DNA from: JABWBD01 sp040768665
GTDB taxonomy: Bacteria > Planctomycetota > Planctomycetia > Pirellulales > Thermoguttaceae
Length of the DNA stretch: 64,000 nt
Direction: 5' to 3'
NCBI GenBank assembly: GCA_040768665.1
Contig: JAXGMN010000025.1
Coordinates: 62,001 to 126,000, forward strand
Shown piece after piece: positions 50,606 to 60,000 of this stretch. Position 1 is the first letter of the stretch. Each line of letters starts with the position of its first letter. The translations under genes were made by a program, and so were the position numbers. The notes below the pieces were generated by a model. It was not told the origin of the DNA and did not search any database. It saw only the letters and a program-made list of their open reading frames with translations.

Positions 50606-50836
50606 TTAACACCCGCCGAAATCAAGACCTACGATTAACTGCCGGCGGTCGGTCGTGCGACGTGTTCTACTCCAAGAATGCGGTTGCCACCACCAGATGA
50701 GCCCAGCGATGCCTCCGCTGACCAACAAGGCGATGCTGCTCGGCTCAGGGACCCCTGCGATTCGGAATCCGAGATTTACGTACGCCACCTCCGCGTACTG
50801 AGTGGTGCGGTACGACGCTTGCAGGTCGCGTACAGC
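50606..50836 (-). pseudogene. C-terminal remnant of a SUMF1-domain PEP-CTERM protein
   Basis: Minus-strand frame: AVRDLQASYRTTQYAEVAYV, NLGFRIAGVPEPSSIALLVS, GGIAGLIWWWQ. SYRTTQ and VNLGFRIA are the usual end of a formylglycine-generating-enzyme-like domain; VPEPSS followed by a hydrophobic segment is the PEP-CTERM sorting signal for exosortase. The upstream part is cut off exactly at the stop of the inositol monophosphatase gene, so only the tail remains. The end after WWWQ also departs from the expected short basic tail, with PHSWSRTRRTTDRRQ. Confidence 0.75.
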
Positions 50837-51622
50837 TCACAGCCCCGCACGTGCGGCCATGTCTCGCAGCTCGGCATAAAGACCGGGTGTGGCTGCGGCA
50901 AGATAGTAAGGATCGTCGAGGCGAAAGTCGTCGCCGCGAACGGAAGTGACGGTGCCTCCCGCTTCCCCGACGATCAGAATACCGGCTGCAACGTCCCATA
51001 TTCTGGTGCAGAAAGACCAGGAGACGTCGAATCGGCCCGCGGCCAGGTAGCAGAGATTCAGCGCGGCCGAACCGGTGCGGCGAATCGCCTGGCAGCGCTC
51101 CAGACCGGCCAAGAAAAGACGCAGGTCGGGAGACTCCGGCCTGACTACGGCGGGAAATCCTATAGCCGCCAGGGCGTCGGAGAGCGAAGTCACTCCGCTG
51201 GTCCGGATCGGCCGGCCATTCAAAAATGCACCTTCGCCGACAACCGCGGAAAAACACTCGTTGGCCACGGGATTATAGACCGCGCCGACCTGCAGTTTGC
51301 CGCGATGCTCCAGGGCGAGTGAGACACTGAAGTGGGGCACATGGTGAACGTAATTCGTTGTGCCGTCGAGCGGATCCACTATCCAGCGGTATCCGCTTTG
51401 GCCCGTGGACACCGCGCCGGAATCCTCCTCCTCGCCAAGAACCAAGTGGTCGGGAAAGTGATCGAGAATTCTCTGACGCACTAGTTCCTGCGACGCGAAG
51501 TCGGCATCGGTGACCAGATCGGCCGGCCCCTTCATCTGAACGCTCACGCGGCCCCAGCGATCCATAAGGAGCTTCCCCGCGGCCTTCGTCGTGTCCAGGC
51601 AGACTTCCAGAAACTCTTTCAT
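50837..51622 (-). CDS. suhB: Inositol monophosphatase family protein
   Basis: Mg2+-dependent sugar or inositol phosphate phosphatase. Motifs in order: VQMKGPADLVTDADFASQEL, VLGEEEDSG (metal-binding glutamates), WIVDPLDGTTNYVHHVPHFS (DPLDGTTN), LKKIR-equivalent ECQAIRRTGSAALNLCYLAA, RIWDVAAGILIVGEAGGTVT (WDVAAG). The residue set needed for three-metal catalysis is present. The 261-residue length is typical of bacterial SuhB-like enzymes; the exact substrate (inositol-1-P, or a related monophosphate) is open. A PEP-CTERM remnant lies just downstream. Confidence 0.93.
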   Translation of the reverse strand: MKEFLEVCLDTTKAAGKLLMDRWGRVSVQMKGPADLVTDADFASQELVRQRILDHFPDHLVLGEEEDSGAVSTGQSGYRWIVDPLDGTTNYVHHVPHFSVSLALEHRGKLQVGAVYNPVANECFSAVVGEGAFLNGRPIRTSGVTSLSDALAAIGFPAVVRPESPDLRLFLAGLERCQAIRRTGSAALNLCYLAAGRFDVSWSFCTRIWDVAAGILIVGEAGGTVTSVRGDDFRLDDPYYLAAATPGLYAELRDMAARAGL

Positions 51623-51895
51623 GCTGTTTTCCGTGGTTCGGATTGCGAGTTCCCGGGATTATACGATCGTGCAGCCGGAGTTCAATTGGCGGAATCCGCT
51701 CAGCAGGGGGGTTGAATTTCGAGCGATTTGTCGAAATCTTTTTGGCAACGGTATGGACACTGAGCCAAAACCTGATATCATGGAAGCGGAAAGAGACGGG
51801 GTCCCGGCCATCCGGGGGATATTTTACCGCAGGGTTTTTGTCGCGTTTTTATCTTGGAGAATACTCGGTAGCGATCGGCCTCTTCTCTGTTCCGG

Positions 51896-51935
51896 CCCCG
51901 CCGTTTCGCCTCGGCTGCGAGCGGCGGGGTTTTTT
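51896..51935 (+). terminator. Strong Rho-independent terminator with no gene before it
   Basis: Stem CCCCGCCG (51896-51903) with CGGCGGGG (51922-51929), then six T residues on the plus strand. The upstream gene (inositol monophosphatase) runs on the minus strand, so this must end a plus-strand transcript of unknown origin between about 51.63 and 51.93 kb: a small RNA or a regulated leader of the next gene. In the 438-nt region I see no convincing small ORF. Confidence 0.75.
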
Positions 51936-52060
51936 CATGGGGATTGAACTCCCGGTAGATCGGCTGCAATCAACGAGAACCGCAATCGGCCTCTGGCAGC
52001 GGAAAGGCTGCCTGGATCATGAGCAGCGTCTCGACTCCTTGATGCACCAGGAAAGCTCCC

Positions 52061-52807
52061 ATGTGGCAACTGGATGGGCACCTCGCGACGCTTCGATTCG
52101 GGCCGTTTTCCGCCGTCTTGGACCTCTCACGTCCAAGTCGAGGGATCTTTGGAATCCAGGGCGACGCGGTGGCTCTCGAATCGGCCGAACTTCTTGCGAT
52201 TCGTTTTCCTCCCGGCCCGTCCGCCGACCAGATGAACCCGGAGGCTTTTGCTCGGCAGAATGAACTGGTTGTGGCCTATCCGGCCACGGAAGACTGGCCG
52301 ATCGAAGTCAATGCGCGATGGATCGGTGCGGCTGCGAAGAAGCACGCATCTGCGGTCACGTTCGACCTGATCGTCTCGGTGCATACTGAGCTTCTCGACA
52401 GCCAGCCTCAAGTGGCGGTCGCTAGCAACATTCCGTGTTCGGAGGTGTTGCGGCTCGTGGAGCCTGTCGGCAGTCGGTTCGTGCCGCTGCCGACTGCCCA
52501 ATCACCCCAGGCGATCAATCCGGACGTTGGCGCAGGGTGCGTACTTATTCGTTCGCCGAGGGGCCCGCTAAGCTATGTGGCGATGGTTCATCCCGCGGAC
52601 TTCCACCATGACGAACTCTGTCTGGAGACAGGCGACTCGACCCGCACGGCCAGGATCGTCCACAACCTGTTTTCGGAGCCGCTGGAGAAAGGAGTGATTC
52701 TCCGCGCTCGTGTTCGCGGCGCCCTGGTGCCGCCGGCGGACGACTGCCGTATGGCCGCCGAGATTTACCGCGAATTCGCTGCCACCGAGCCTCCGTTGGG
52801 ATCGTAG
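52061..52807 (+). CDS. Hypothetical protein upstream of uxaC
   Basis: A 248-residue cytoplasmic protein of unrecognised family. The start follows AGGAAAG. It is beta-rich: WQLDGHLATLRFGPFSAVLD, IFGIQGDAVALESAELLAIR, NELVVAYPATEDWPIEVNAR, HASAVTFDLIVSVHTELLDS, VLRLVEPVGSRFVPLPTAQS, LSYVAMVHPADFHHDELCLE. The strand pattern suggests a jelly-roll or galactose-mutarotase-like fold, which would suit its place 40 nt before glucuronate isomerase, but that is inference. It is probably translated from the same message as uxaC and the URO-D-family gene. Confidence 0.75.
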   Translation: MWQLDGHLATLRFGPFSAVLDLSRPSRGIFGIQGDAVALESAELLAIRFPPGPSADQMNPEAFARQNELVVAYPATEDWPIEVNARWIGAAAKKHASAVTFDLIVSVHTELLDSQPQVAVASNIPCSEVLRLVEPVGSRFVPLPTAQSPQAINPDVGAGCVLIRSPRGPLSYVAMVHPADFHHDELCLETGDSTRTARIVHNLFSEPLEKGVILRARVRGALVPPADDCRMAAEIYREFAATEPPLGS

Positions 52808-52847
52808 GCGGGCTGAGCATCGATCGTTTCACCGGAGAGGGAAGACC

Positions 52848-54281
52848 ATGGGCGATGTGTTTATCACCGAAAACTTCTTGCTGGAAAACGACACGGCCGT
52901 CCGGCTCTACCACGAGTATGCCCGTGACCTGCCGATTATCGACTATCACTGTCATTTGCCGCCACAGCAGATTGCCGACAATTACCGCTTCGAAAACCTC
53001 GCTCAGATCTGGCTCAATGGCGACCACTACAAGTGGCGGGCAATGCGCGCCAACGGCGTGGCCGAGCGATATTGCACCGGCGATGCGACCGACCGGGAGA
53101 AATTCCAGAAGTGGGCCGAGACGGTACCCAGAACGCTTCGCAATCCTCTTTACCACTGGACCCATCTCGAGCTGAAGCGGCCTTTCGGCATCAGCGATCG
53201 GCTGTTGAATCCCGAAACGGCGGAGGGGATCTGGAACGAGTGCAACGAGAAACTGGCACAGGACGAGTTCTCGTGCCGCGGGATCATGCGTCAGATGAAC
53301 GTCGTGCTCGTCTGCACGACCGATGACCCCACGGACTCGCTTGAACACCATGCGGCCATTGCGAGGGATGCTTCCTTCCCGATTCGCGTGCTGCCTGCGT
53401 TCCGGCCCGACAAAGGCATGGCCGTCGAGAATCCGGAAGCGTTTCGTGGCTGGGTCGACCGCCTGGCGGAGGCCAGCGGCATCGAGATCAACGATTTTCG
53501 CACATATCTCGACGCGATCCGCGAGCGTCACGACTTCTTTCATCGCCTGGGTTGCCGCCTGTCGGATCACGGAGTTGATACTCTCTACGCCGAGCAATAC
53601 ACGCAGCCGCAAATCGACGCCATCTTTCGCAAAGCTCATCGGGGCGAGCGGCCGGATTCAGAAGAAATTGCCCAGTTCAAGTCGGCAATGCTTTATGAGT
53701 TTGCCCTATTGGACCACGAAAAGGGCTGGACGCAGCAGTACCATATCGGCGCCCTGCGGAACAACAACACCCGGTTCTTCCGGGCCATCGGGCCGGATAC
53801 GGGCTTCGACTCGATCGGCGACTATCCGGTCGCCCAGCCGTTATCCCGTTTTCTCGACCGGTTGGACCGCGACGACCGGCTGACGAAGACGATCCTCTAC
53901 AACCTCAACCCCGCGGACAATGACGTGCTGGCCACCATGATCGGCAATTTTCAGGATGGAACCACGCCCGGCAAGATGCAGTTCGGCAGCGGATGGTGGT
54001 TTCTCGATCAGAAGGACGGAATGGAGCGGCAACTCAATTCGCTCTCGAACCAGGGCCTGCTCAGTCGATTCGTCGGCATGCTGACCGACAGCCGTTCGTT
54101 TCTCTCGTACACGCGGCACGAGTACTTTCGCCGCATCCTCTGCAATCTGTTGGGCACCGAGATCGAGCGGGGGCTGCTTCCGCGAGAGGTCGAGCGGATT
54201 GGAGCCATGGTCGGCGACGTCTGCTACCGGAACGCTTCCGAGTATTTCGGGTTCGAATTGCCGGGCTCCGGGGCCGCGTGA
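52848..54281 (+). CDS. uxaC: Glucuronate isomerase (uronate isomerase)
   Basis: Converts D-glucuronate to D-fructuronate (or galacturonate to tagaturonate), the first cytoplasmic step of uronic-acid catabolism. The start follows GAGAGGG. Features: LPIIDYHCHLPPQQIADNYR, with the HxH metal motif of the amidohydrolase fold, ENLAQIWLNGDHYKWRAMRA, MNVVLVCTTDDPTDSLEHHA, RVLPAFRPDKGM, DTGFDSIGDYPVAQPLSRFL, TILYNLNPADNDVLATMIGN, GSGWWFLDQKDGMERQLNSL, FVGMLTDSRSFLSYTRHEYF. GWWF, DQKDGM and SFLSYTRHEYFRR are family hallmarks. The 477-residue length is normal. It is followed 47 nt later by a URO-D-family gene. It is the strongest evidence in the window for uronic-acid use. Confidence 0.97.
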   Translation: MGDVFITENFLLENDTAVRLYHEYARDLPIIDYHCHLPPQQIADNYRFENLAQIWLNGDHYKWRAMRANGVAERYCTGDATDREKFQKWAETVPRTLRNPLYHWTHLELKRPFGISDRLLNPETAEGIWNECNEKLAQDEFSCRGIMRQMNVVLVCTTDDPTDSLEHHAAIARDASFPIRVLPAFRPDKGMAVENPEAFRGWVDRLAEASGIEINDFRTYLDAIRERHDFFHRLGCRLSDHGVDTLYAEQYTQPQIDAIFRKAHRGERPDSEEIAQFKSAMLYEFALLDHEKGWTQQYHIGALRNNNTRFFRAIGPDTGFDSIGDYPVAQPLSRFLDRLDRDDRLTKTILYNLNPADNDVLATMIGNFQDGTTPGKMQFGSGWWFLDQKDGMERQLNSLSNQGLLSRFVGMLTDSRSFLSYTRHEYFRRILCNLLGTEIERGLLPREVERIGAMVGDVCYRNASEYFGFELPGSGAA

Positions 54282-54328
54282 GGTTCCTGTCCTCGGCTGC
54301 CAGAATCCGCTTCACCAGGAGGCCCTTT

Positions 54329-55435
54329 ATGACACCCCGCGAGCGTATTCTCACGACACTGAACCACGAACCTCCCGATCGGACACCGGTCGATGGGTGG
54401 TTTCATCCCGAGATTGTCGCGACCTTGAAGGAGCATTTCGGGACGGACGATTGGGACGCGGTACTCGAGCAGCTCGGCATCGACGGCTGGACCGATCTGG
54501 CGCCCGCGATCCATTTCTCGGAATTCGAGGCGAAGGCGGGGCCGCGTCCGGGCCATCCAAATTCGGCCAAGGCCATTTGGATCGACGACCGCACCTACGA
54601 AGACGGCTGGGGAATTCGCTTCCGGCTTGGCGAGTTGGATCGCTACCAGCGGTGGCTCAGCGGCCCGCTGGAGTCGGCGGAGGCGGTCGACGACGTTCTG
54701 CGCTATCGGTTTCCGGGGCCGAACGACGTCTGCGAGCCGGAGGATTATGCGGCCAAAGTCGCGGCGCTGAAGGTTAAGGGCCGCTTTGTGGCCGGTGAGA
54801 TCGACAATCCCTACAAGCGATTCTGGCACCTCCGCGGCTATGAAAATGCACTGATGGACTACCGCATCAACGTTCCGGTGCTGGAAGCGGTCTACGATCG
54901 GCTCTACCCGCTGGCCGCCGAGCTGGCCTTGCGGATGGCCAAGGCCGGCGTGGATATGGTCAAGGTCGTCGGCGACGTGGCGATGCAGGACCGCATCATC
55001 ATGGGCCCGGACCTGTGGCGGAAGTACGACAAGCCGCGTTGGGCGCCGCTGATCGACGCCTGCCGGGCGGTGAACCCGGAGATGGTGTTCTTCTTCCACA
55101 GCGACGGTAAATTGCCCGACCTGATGGACGATCTCGTCGACGTGGGGTTCACGGTAATCAATCCGATCCAGCCGGAATGCATGGATCCGCGGGACGTAAA
55201 ACGCCGCTGGGGCGACCGGATCACGCTCCACGGCGGCGTCAGCATCCAGCGAACGCTGCCGTTCGGCACGCCCGCCGAGGTTCGCCGCGAGGTGGAGGAG
55301 CTTATCCGGACCTGCGGCTACAACGGCGGGCTGATCATGATGCCGTCGAACAACATCCAGCCGGATACGCCGGTCGAAAACATCCTGGCCTGCTACGCGG
55401 CGGCGCGAGAGCTGGACCCGCGGACGCTCGGCTGA
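54329..55435 (+). CDS. Uroporphyrinogen decarboxylase (URO-D) family protein, not HemE
   Basis: TIM-barrel protein of the URO-D superfamily, whose non-HemE members act as methyltransferases or unknown enzymes. The start follows AGGAGG. It begins TPRERILTTLNHEPPDRTPV, continues AGVDMVKVVGDVAMQDRIIM, MVFFFHSDGKLPDLMDDLVD, VGFTVINPIQPECMDPRDVK, RWGDRITLHGGVSIQRTLPF, CGYNGGLIMMPSNNIQPDTP. FHSDGK, NPIQPE and GGLIMMPSNNIQPD are typical of the MtaA/CmuA-like subgroup; the HemE signature RPVWMMRQAGR is absent. It follows uxaC on the same strand and its stop lies only 2 nt from the stop of the convergent sulfatase gene. Confidence 0.9.
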   Translation: MTPRERILTTLNHEPPDRTPVDGWFHPEIVATLKEHFGTDDWDAVLEQLGIDGWTDLAPAIHFSEFEAKAGPRPGHPNSAKAIWIDDRTYEDGWGIRFRLGELDRYQRWLSGPLESAEAVDDVLRYRFPGPNDVCEPEDYAAKVAALKVKGRFVAGEIDNPYKRFWHLRGYENALMDYRINVPVLEAVYDRLYPLAAELALRMAKAGVDMVKVVGDVAMQDRIIMGPDLWRKYDKPRWAPLIDACRAVNPEMVFFFHSDGKLPDLMDDLVDVGFTVINPIQPECMDPRDVKRRWGDRITLHGGVSIQRTLPFGTPAEVRREVEELIRTCGYNGGLIMMPSNNIQPDTPVENILACYAAARELDPRTLG

Positions 55436-55437
55436 AT

Positions 55438-56931
55438 TCACTCCGGAATCGGCGAGCCCGGCTCGATCGGCTTGCCTTCCCAGACGGCCTCGCCGGTCTT
55501 CGGATCGTACGTGAGGATGCGGTGGGCACTGCCGGGCGCCGGGGGAACGTCGATCTTGGGCAGCCAGCGGCGATGCTCTGCGATGATCTTTGCGTATTTC
55601 GGGTCGCCGGCGAGGTTGGTCCACTCGTTGGGATCCTTCTCCATGTCGTAAAGCTCTTCGGAGCCGTCGGCATAATGGATGTATCGCCAGCGCTCGGTGC
55701 GGATGCCGTGATTGCCCTGGTTGTGCGAGGTGATTGCCGGCCACGGGCGAGGCGCATCGGCGCTGCGGAGTTGCGGCACGACGCTGTGACCTTCGAGATC
55801 GCTGCGCGGCGGCAGGCCGCAGAGTTCGACGAGTGTGGGATAGATGTCCAGCAGTTCGACGGGGCGGTTGCAGCGGGCGTTCTTGCCGACGCCGGGTCCC
55901 GCGAAGATGAGCGGCACGCGGGTGGATCGGTCCCACAAGCTGTTCTTGCCGGAAATGAGCTTCTCGCCAAGGTGCCAACCGTGGTCGCCCCAGAGGACGA
56001 CGACGGTGTTGTCGGCCTGTCCGCTGGCTTCCAGTGCGTCGATCAGGCGGCCGACCTGGCTGTCGACGAAACTCGTGCAGGCCAGATAGGACCGCACGAG
56101 GTTTCGCCATTGGTTGTTTTCACGGAGCCACTTGAGCCTGGGCTCGGGCAGTTCCCAGTGGATGTACCACGAGAATCGCGGCGTATCGTCGCGATCATCT
56201 TCTTTGACCGGCGGCAGCACGGAATCATCGTCCGGGTACAGATCGAACCATTTTTGCGTCGCGTAGCAGGGAACGTGGGGCAGGAAGTATCCGACGGCCA
56301 GGAAGAACGGCTGGTCTTTCGGCGGATTGTTGATCTGCTCGATGCCCCAAGTGGTGATTTGCCAGTCGCCTTTGTCCTCATCGTTGTGCGGAAAGACGCC
56401 CCAATCCATCAGCGGATGGTTTCCCATCGGCGTGGGCGGGATCAGCTTCTGCGGCGGTTTGGCTCCGATTCCCCCGTGAGGTCCCCAGACATCGAACTCG
56501 TGGGGCCGATACTTCCCTGGCACGCCGTGGTAGATCTTGCCGGTCGTAAAGGTGCGGTAGCCGTTCTGCTGGAAGTGTTGCGGCAGGGTGGTGCGGTCTT
56601 TCCAGGTGTCGAGCGTGCGGAACCAGGGGGCCAGCCCGTAGACGCCGGTGGTTGTCGGCCGCAGCCCCAGCAGGAGGCTTGTGCGGCAAGGATTGCACAG
56701 CGGCGACTGGACGTGGGCGTTGGTGAACAGCGTGCCCCGGCCGGCAAGCCGGTCGATGTTCGGAGTTTTCACCAGCGGATGGCCGCCGAGGCAACCGATC
56801 CAGTCGTTCTGGTCGTCGATGGCAATGAAAAGGACGTTGGGTTTGTCGGTTGTTGCCGAGAAGGCGGCCACGGGCAGTAAGACGACGGCAGAGACGATAG
56901 CGATCGCAACGAGGTGTTGTAGGATTTTCAT
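55438..56931 (-). CDS. Sulfatase, iduronate-2-sulfatase-like, exported
   Basis: Type I sulfatase that would remove sulfate esters from glycans outside the cytoplasm. The start follows GGAG and opens MKILQHLVAIAIVSAVVLLP, a signal peptide ending near AAFSA. Metal-binding start KPNVLFIAIDDQNDWIGCLG, HPLVKTPNIDRLAGRGTLFT, then QSPLCNPCRTSLLLGLRPTT. C79 in C-N-P-C-R is the residue oxidised to formylglycine. Later DKGDWQITTWGIEQINNPPK, VVLWGDHGWHLGEKL (DH metal ligands) and TRVPLIFAGPGV. The subgroup resembles iduronate-2-sulfatases and many planctomycete sulfatases. Activation needs an FGE; the only SUMF1-domain gene in the window lacks the catalytic cysteine pair, so the FGE must be elsewhere. 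Confidence 0.95.
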   Translation of the reverse strand: MKILQHLVAIAIVSAVVLLPVAAFSATTDKPNVLFIAIDDQNDWIGCLGGHPLVKTPNIDRLAGRGTLFTNAHVQSPLCNPCRTSLLLGLRPTTTGVYGLAPWFRTLDTWKDRTTLPQHFQQNGYRTFTTGKIYHGVPGKYRPHEFDVWGPHGGIGAKPPQKLIPPTPMGNHPLMDWGVFPHNDEDKGDWQITTWGIEQINNPPKDQPFFLAVGYFLPHVPCYATQKWFDLYPDDDSVLPPVKEDDRDDTPRFSWYIHWELPEPRLKWLRENNQWRNLVRSYLACTSFVDSQVGRLIDALEASGQADNTVVVLWGDHGWHLGEKLISGKNSLWDRSTRVPLIFAGPGVGKNARCNRPVELLDIYPTLVELCGLPPRSDLEGHSVVPQLRSADAPRPWPAITSHNQGNHGIRTERWRYIHYADGSEELYDMEKDPNEWTNLAGDPKYAKIIAEHRRWLPKIDVPPAPGSAHRILTYDPKTGEAVWEGKPIEPGSPIPE

Positions 56932-57066
56932 CTTTGGCACTCCACGGCTGTGAATCGGGCCATTGTTGAGAGCGAGGGTCTGTGAGGCCAATCCAACTTA
57001 CACTTTCATGATAGCGACCACGTCGTGGCAAATAAACACAGTCGGTCCGGCCGTTCCACATCCGCT

Positions 57067-60000
57067 CTACTTGGGCGTTTCGGGTTTCTCCGCCTCGGTT
57101 TCGGGCTTTTGCATTGGTATGACCTCGCTGGGGCTGAACACCCCCGTTTTACCTTCGACGCTGTTCTGGTCGATTACGATGTTTGCGTCGGGCACATCGA
57201 CACGGAAGGCCACCGGCAAGTCGGTTGCGTTGTTCACCGGATACCAGAACCAGGCATGGTTGCGGCGAAAGACGGCAGCGTCGCTGCCGAAGCTCGAGCG
57301 GTAGCCGGTGACCGCATCGCGGACGACGTTGAATTCCGCGATGGTGCCGAGGATCGAAGGCGAGCTGTCGCCCGCGGCCGCTTCTCCTTTGCGGCTGACA
57401 ATCACGATGCCGTCCTGCCGGCTGCGGTGGAACGAATTGTGCCGCAGCACATTGCCGAGCGCCCTGGGAAACTCGATGGGCACGTCCGGGTAATCGCCGC
57501 TGGTTACCAGGGCGCCGGTGCTGCACTCGTCGGTCCGGTTTCCTTCGATGTGGTTGAAGAATAGCGGGCTGATCCCGCGATTCCAGGTTCGGGGCATCGA
57601 ACTCGCGAGAGTGGTGCCGTTGGCGTAGAGAAACACCCCCGGCTTTCGCTGACGGGCGATGGTGTTGCCGCTGACGACGTTTTCGATGCAGGAAATCCAG
57701 AGCTGGACGCCGGTCATGCCGTCGGCCGTATGGTTGTCGACAATGAGGTTGCGATAGAAGGCCGTGCCCACGGCGGCCACGCTGCCGGGAGCCGGCGGCG
57801 TCCGCCAGGGGCGGTCGAGGAGGAGCCGTTCGCCGTCTCGCGTGACGACGCGCCGCGATTGCCCCTGGCCGGGGCCCTGAAAGATGGTCACGTAGTATTC
57901 GCCGATCGGCGGTTCGGACGAGTCGTCCCAATCGGCGGGCGGCCAGAAGGGGGTTTCGTTGCCGTCGGCGTCGTGCGCGAGCTGTTCTCGCTTGACGCTG
58001 CCGAGCCGCTGGTCGGGTGTGGCGGGGATCGTTTTCGGCAGCGTTACGCTTCGGGAATCGGCGTCGGCAAGAGGGCCGAAGTACATCGTGCGGTGGTTTG
58101 CCTCGAAGAGGATCATCTCGCCGACGTTCTGGTCCGTGCCGGCGGTTCCGCCGAAGCGCATCTGGCCGGCGCCGGTGGCAGCGCCGGGCCCCTTGGGCGG
58201 GGTGACGCCGTTGCCGGCGAACCAGTTCTTGGTGATGGAACCGCGGCCGGTGGAGACCCAGATCAACCGCCGCACCTGAGCTCCGCCCGCCTCGACACCC
58301 GGCGGGCAGGCGACGATGTTGTTCTCGATCACGCACTCTTCGATCACTTCATTGCGGCCCTGGATCGCCGCCTCCGCATTGCCGCCGAACCGGGTAATCG
58401 GCACCAGGCGGTTATCGCTGAGGTTCGAATACCGCACACCGCTGAGGTAAAGCGGAGTGCGGCCCCAGAGTTCGTTGTTCCGGACGGTTGCCGCGTCGGC
58501 CGAGATCAGGCGGACGGCGCTGATGTCCACGTCCTTGTCTTCCATGTCGGCAATCCGGCACCCTTCGACGCGGCAGCCGCGAACCCGCTTGAGCGGATCC
58601 TCGCCCGTAATCAGCACGCCGTAACCCACCTGGGGCGTGCCGCTGACGCTGAGGTTTTCGATGCCGGCCCCGTCGCCCGATAGCCAGATTGCCGTCCGCA
58701 TCCGACCGGGCAGCGATCCGTCCTTGGCATCGAAGCGGGTGACGTCTTCGCCCTGGACGACCACGAGCTCCCGAATCGGCTGAGGCCAGGGGTTTTCGCT
58801 CGGCTGGTAGTTCGGGTCGAGGGCCAGCACGATCGCGTCGAGACTCAGGCCACCCCCTTTCACGTTTTTCCACTGCAGGGTGTGCTCGCCGGCGGAGATT
58901 TCCAGGGCGGCGCTTCGCGACCAGCGGAAGGTGCCGAAGCTGCCGGTATTGGGGAGGTTTTGCAGGGGGACGGGTTCGCGCTGGTCGACCTGTAGTGTCA
59001 TATTGCCGCTGACGCCCGGCTGGTTCCACTTGCTCATCTCGGTAGCATAGCGGAGCCAGACCGTCCACGTTCCGGCAGTTGGAACGTCAATACGATATTC
59101 GATCGTGTCGCCGGGTGTGTGGATGCCGCCCGGGCCCCGGTTCCAACCGGAATCGCCGATCCGCGCGAACTGGGAAGGTTCGCATTGGACGAGTTGCAGC
59201 CGCGTCTGGTCGCGACCTGCCCCGGCGAGTGTGACGCCGGCGGGAACGCGGATCGTGCCCTGGAAAGGAAAAACTCCCGGGCCGATCGTGAGGGTTCCTC
59301 CGCCGCGTGCAGCGAGGTCGTTCAAGGCGGCGTTCAGGTCGACGGGTTCGTGAGGCGGGTCCGGGGGGCTGAAGGGGATGGTCGGACGGGGTTCCGCGGC
59401 AGGCCGCACGCGTACGGTGAGCGGCTCGCTCCATCCGTATTGGCCGCCCGCGCCGCCGTGCAGCCAGAGCTGATACTCTCCCGAGGGAACGTCGGCGGGG
59501 AACTGCAGGGCCACGTCGTACTTGCCCGCACGCTGAACCGGTAGCCAGCGGCCTTGTTTTCCCGGTGCGGCGAGATAGACAAACGCTGTCGTGCGATCGG
59601 GTCTGCGTCCGAGATCGCGGCCGAAGATGCGGAGGTTTGTTCCGGGCACGGGCTCTTTGGGCCAGCACCACCACGGCTGAGGCGCGTTGAGCCGAATGGG
59701 CCGCGACCAACCGGCTTCATTGCCGAACCAGACGAGCATGAGCGAATCGTACGCGCGCTCGGGCAAGGTGGCTGTCAGGTAACCGAGGTCCACCATCGGC
59801 ACTTGAAGTTCCCAAGGCCGGCCGCCGACGTCGTCGGCCGAGCGGCCCCAGGCGAACGCCTTGTTGGTCAATCCGGAGCCGACCGCGAAGAAGGTCTGAA
59901 CAGGACCGGCGTCGGTCGAGTGCTCGTAGATGCGAGGTGCTTTTCTGTTTGGCTCCGCGTCGGAATCAACCGGCGGAGTGTAGTCCTGACCCGGAGTCGC

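Noticed and set aside
54329..55435. HemE (uroporphyrinogen decarboxylase of haem synthesis)
   Set aside because: The N-terminal RPVWMMRQAGR signature is missing and the sequence fits the methyltransferase-like URO-D subgroup.
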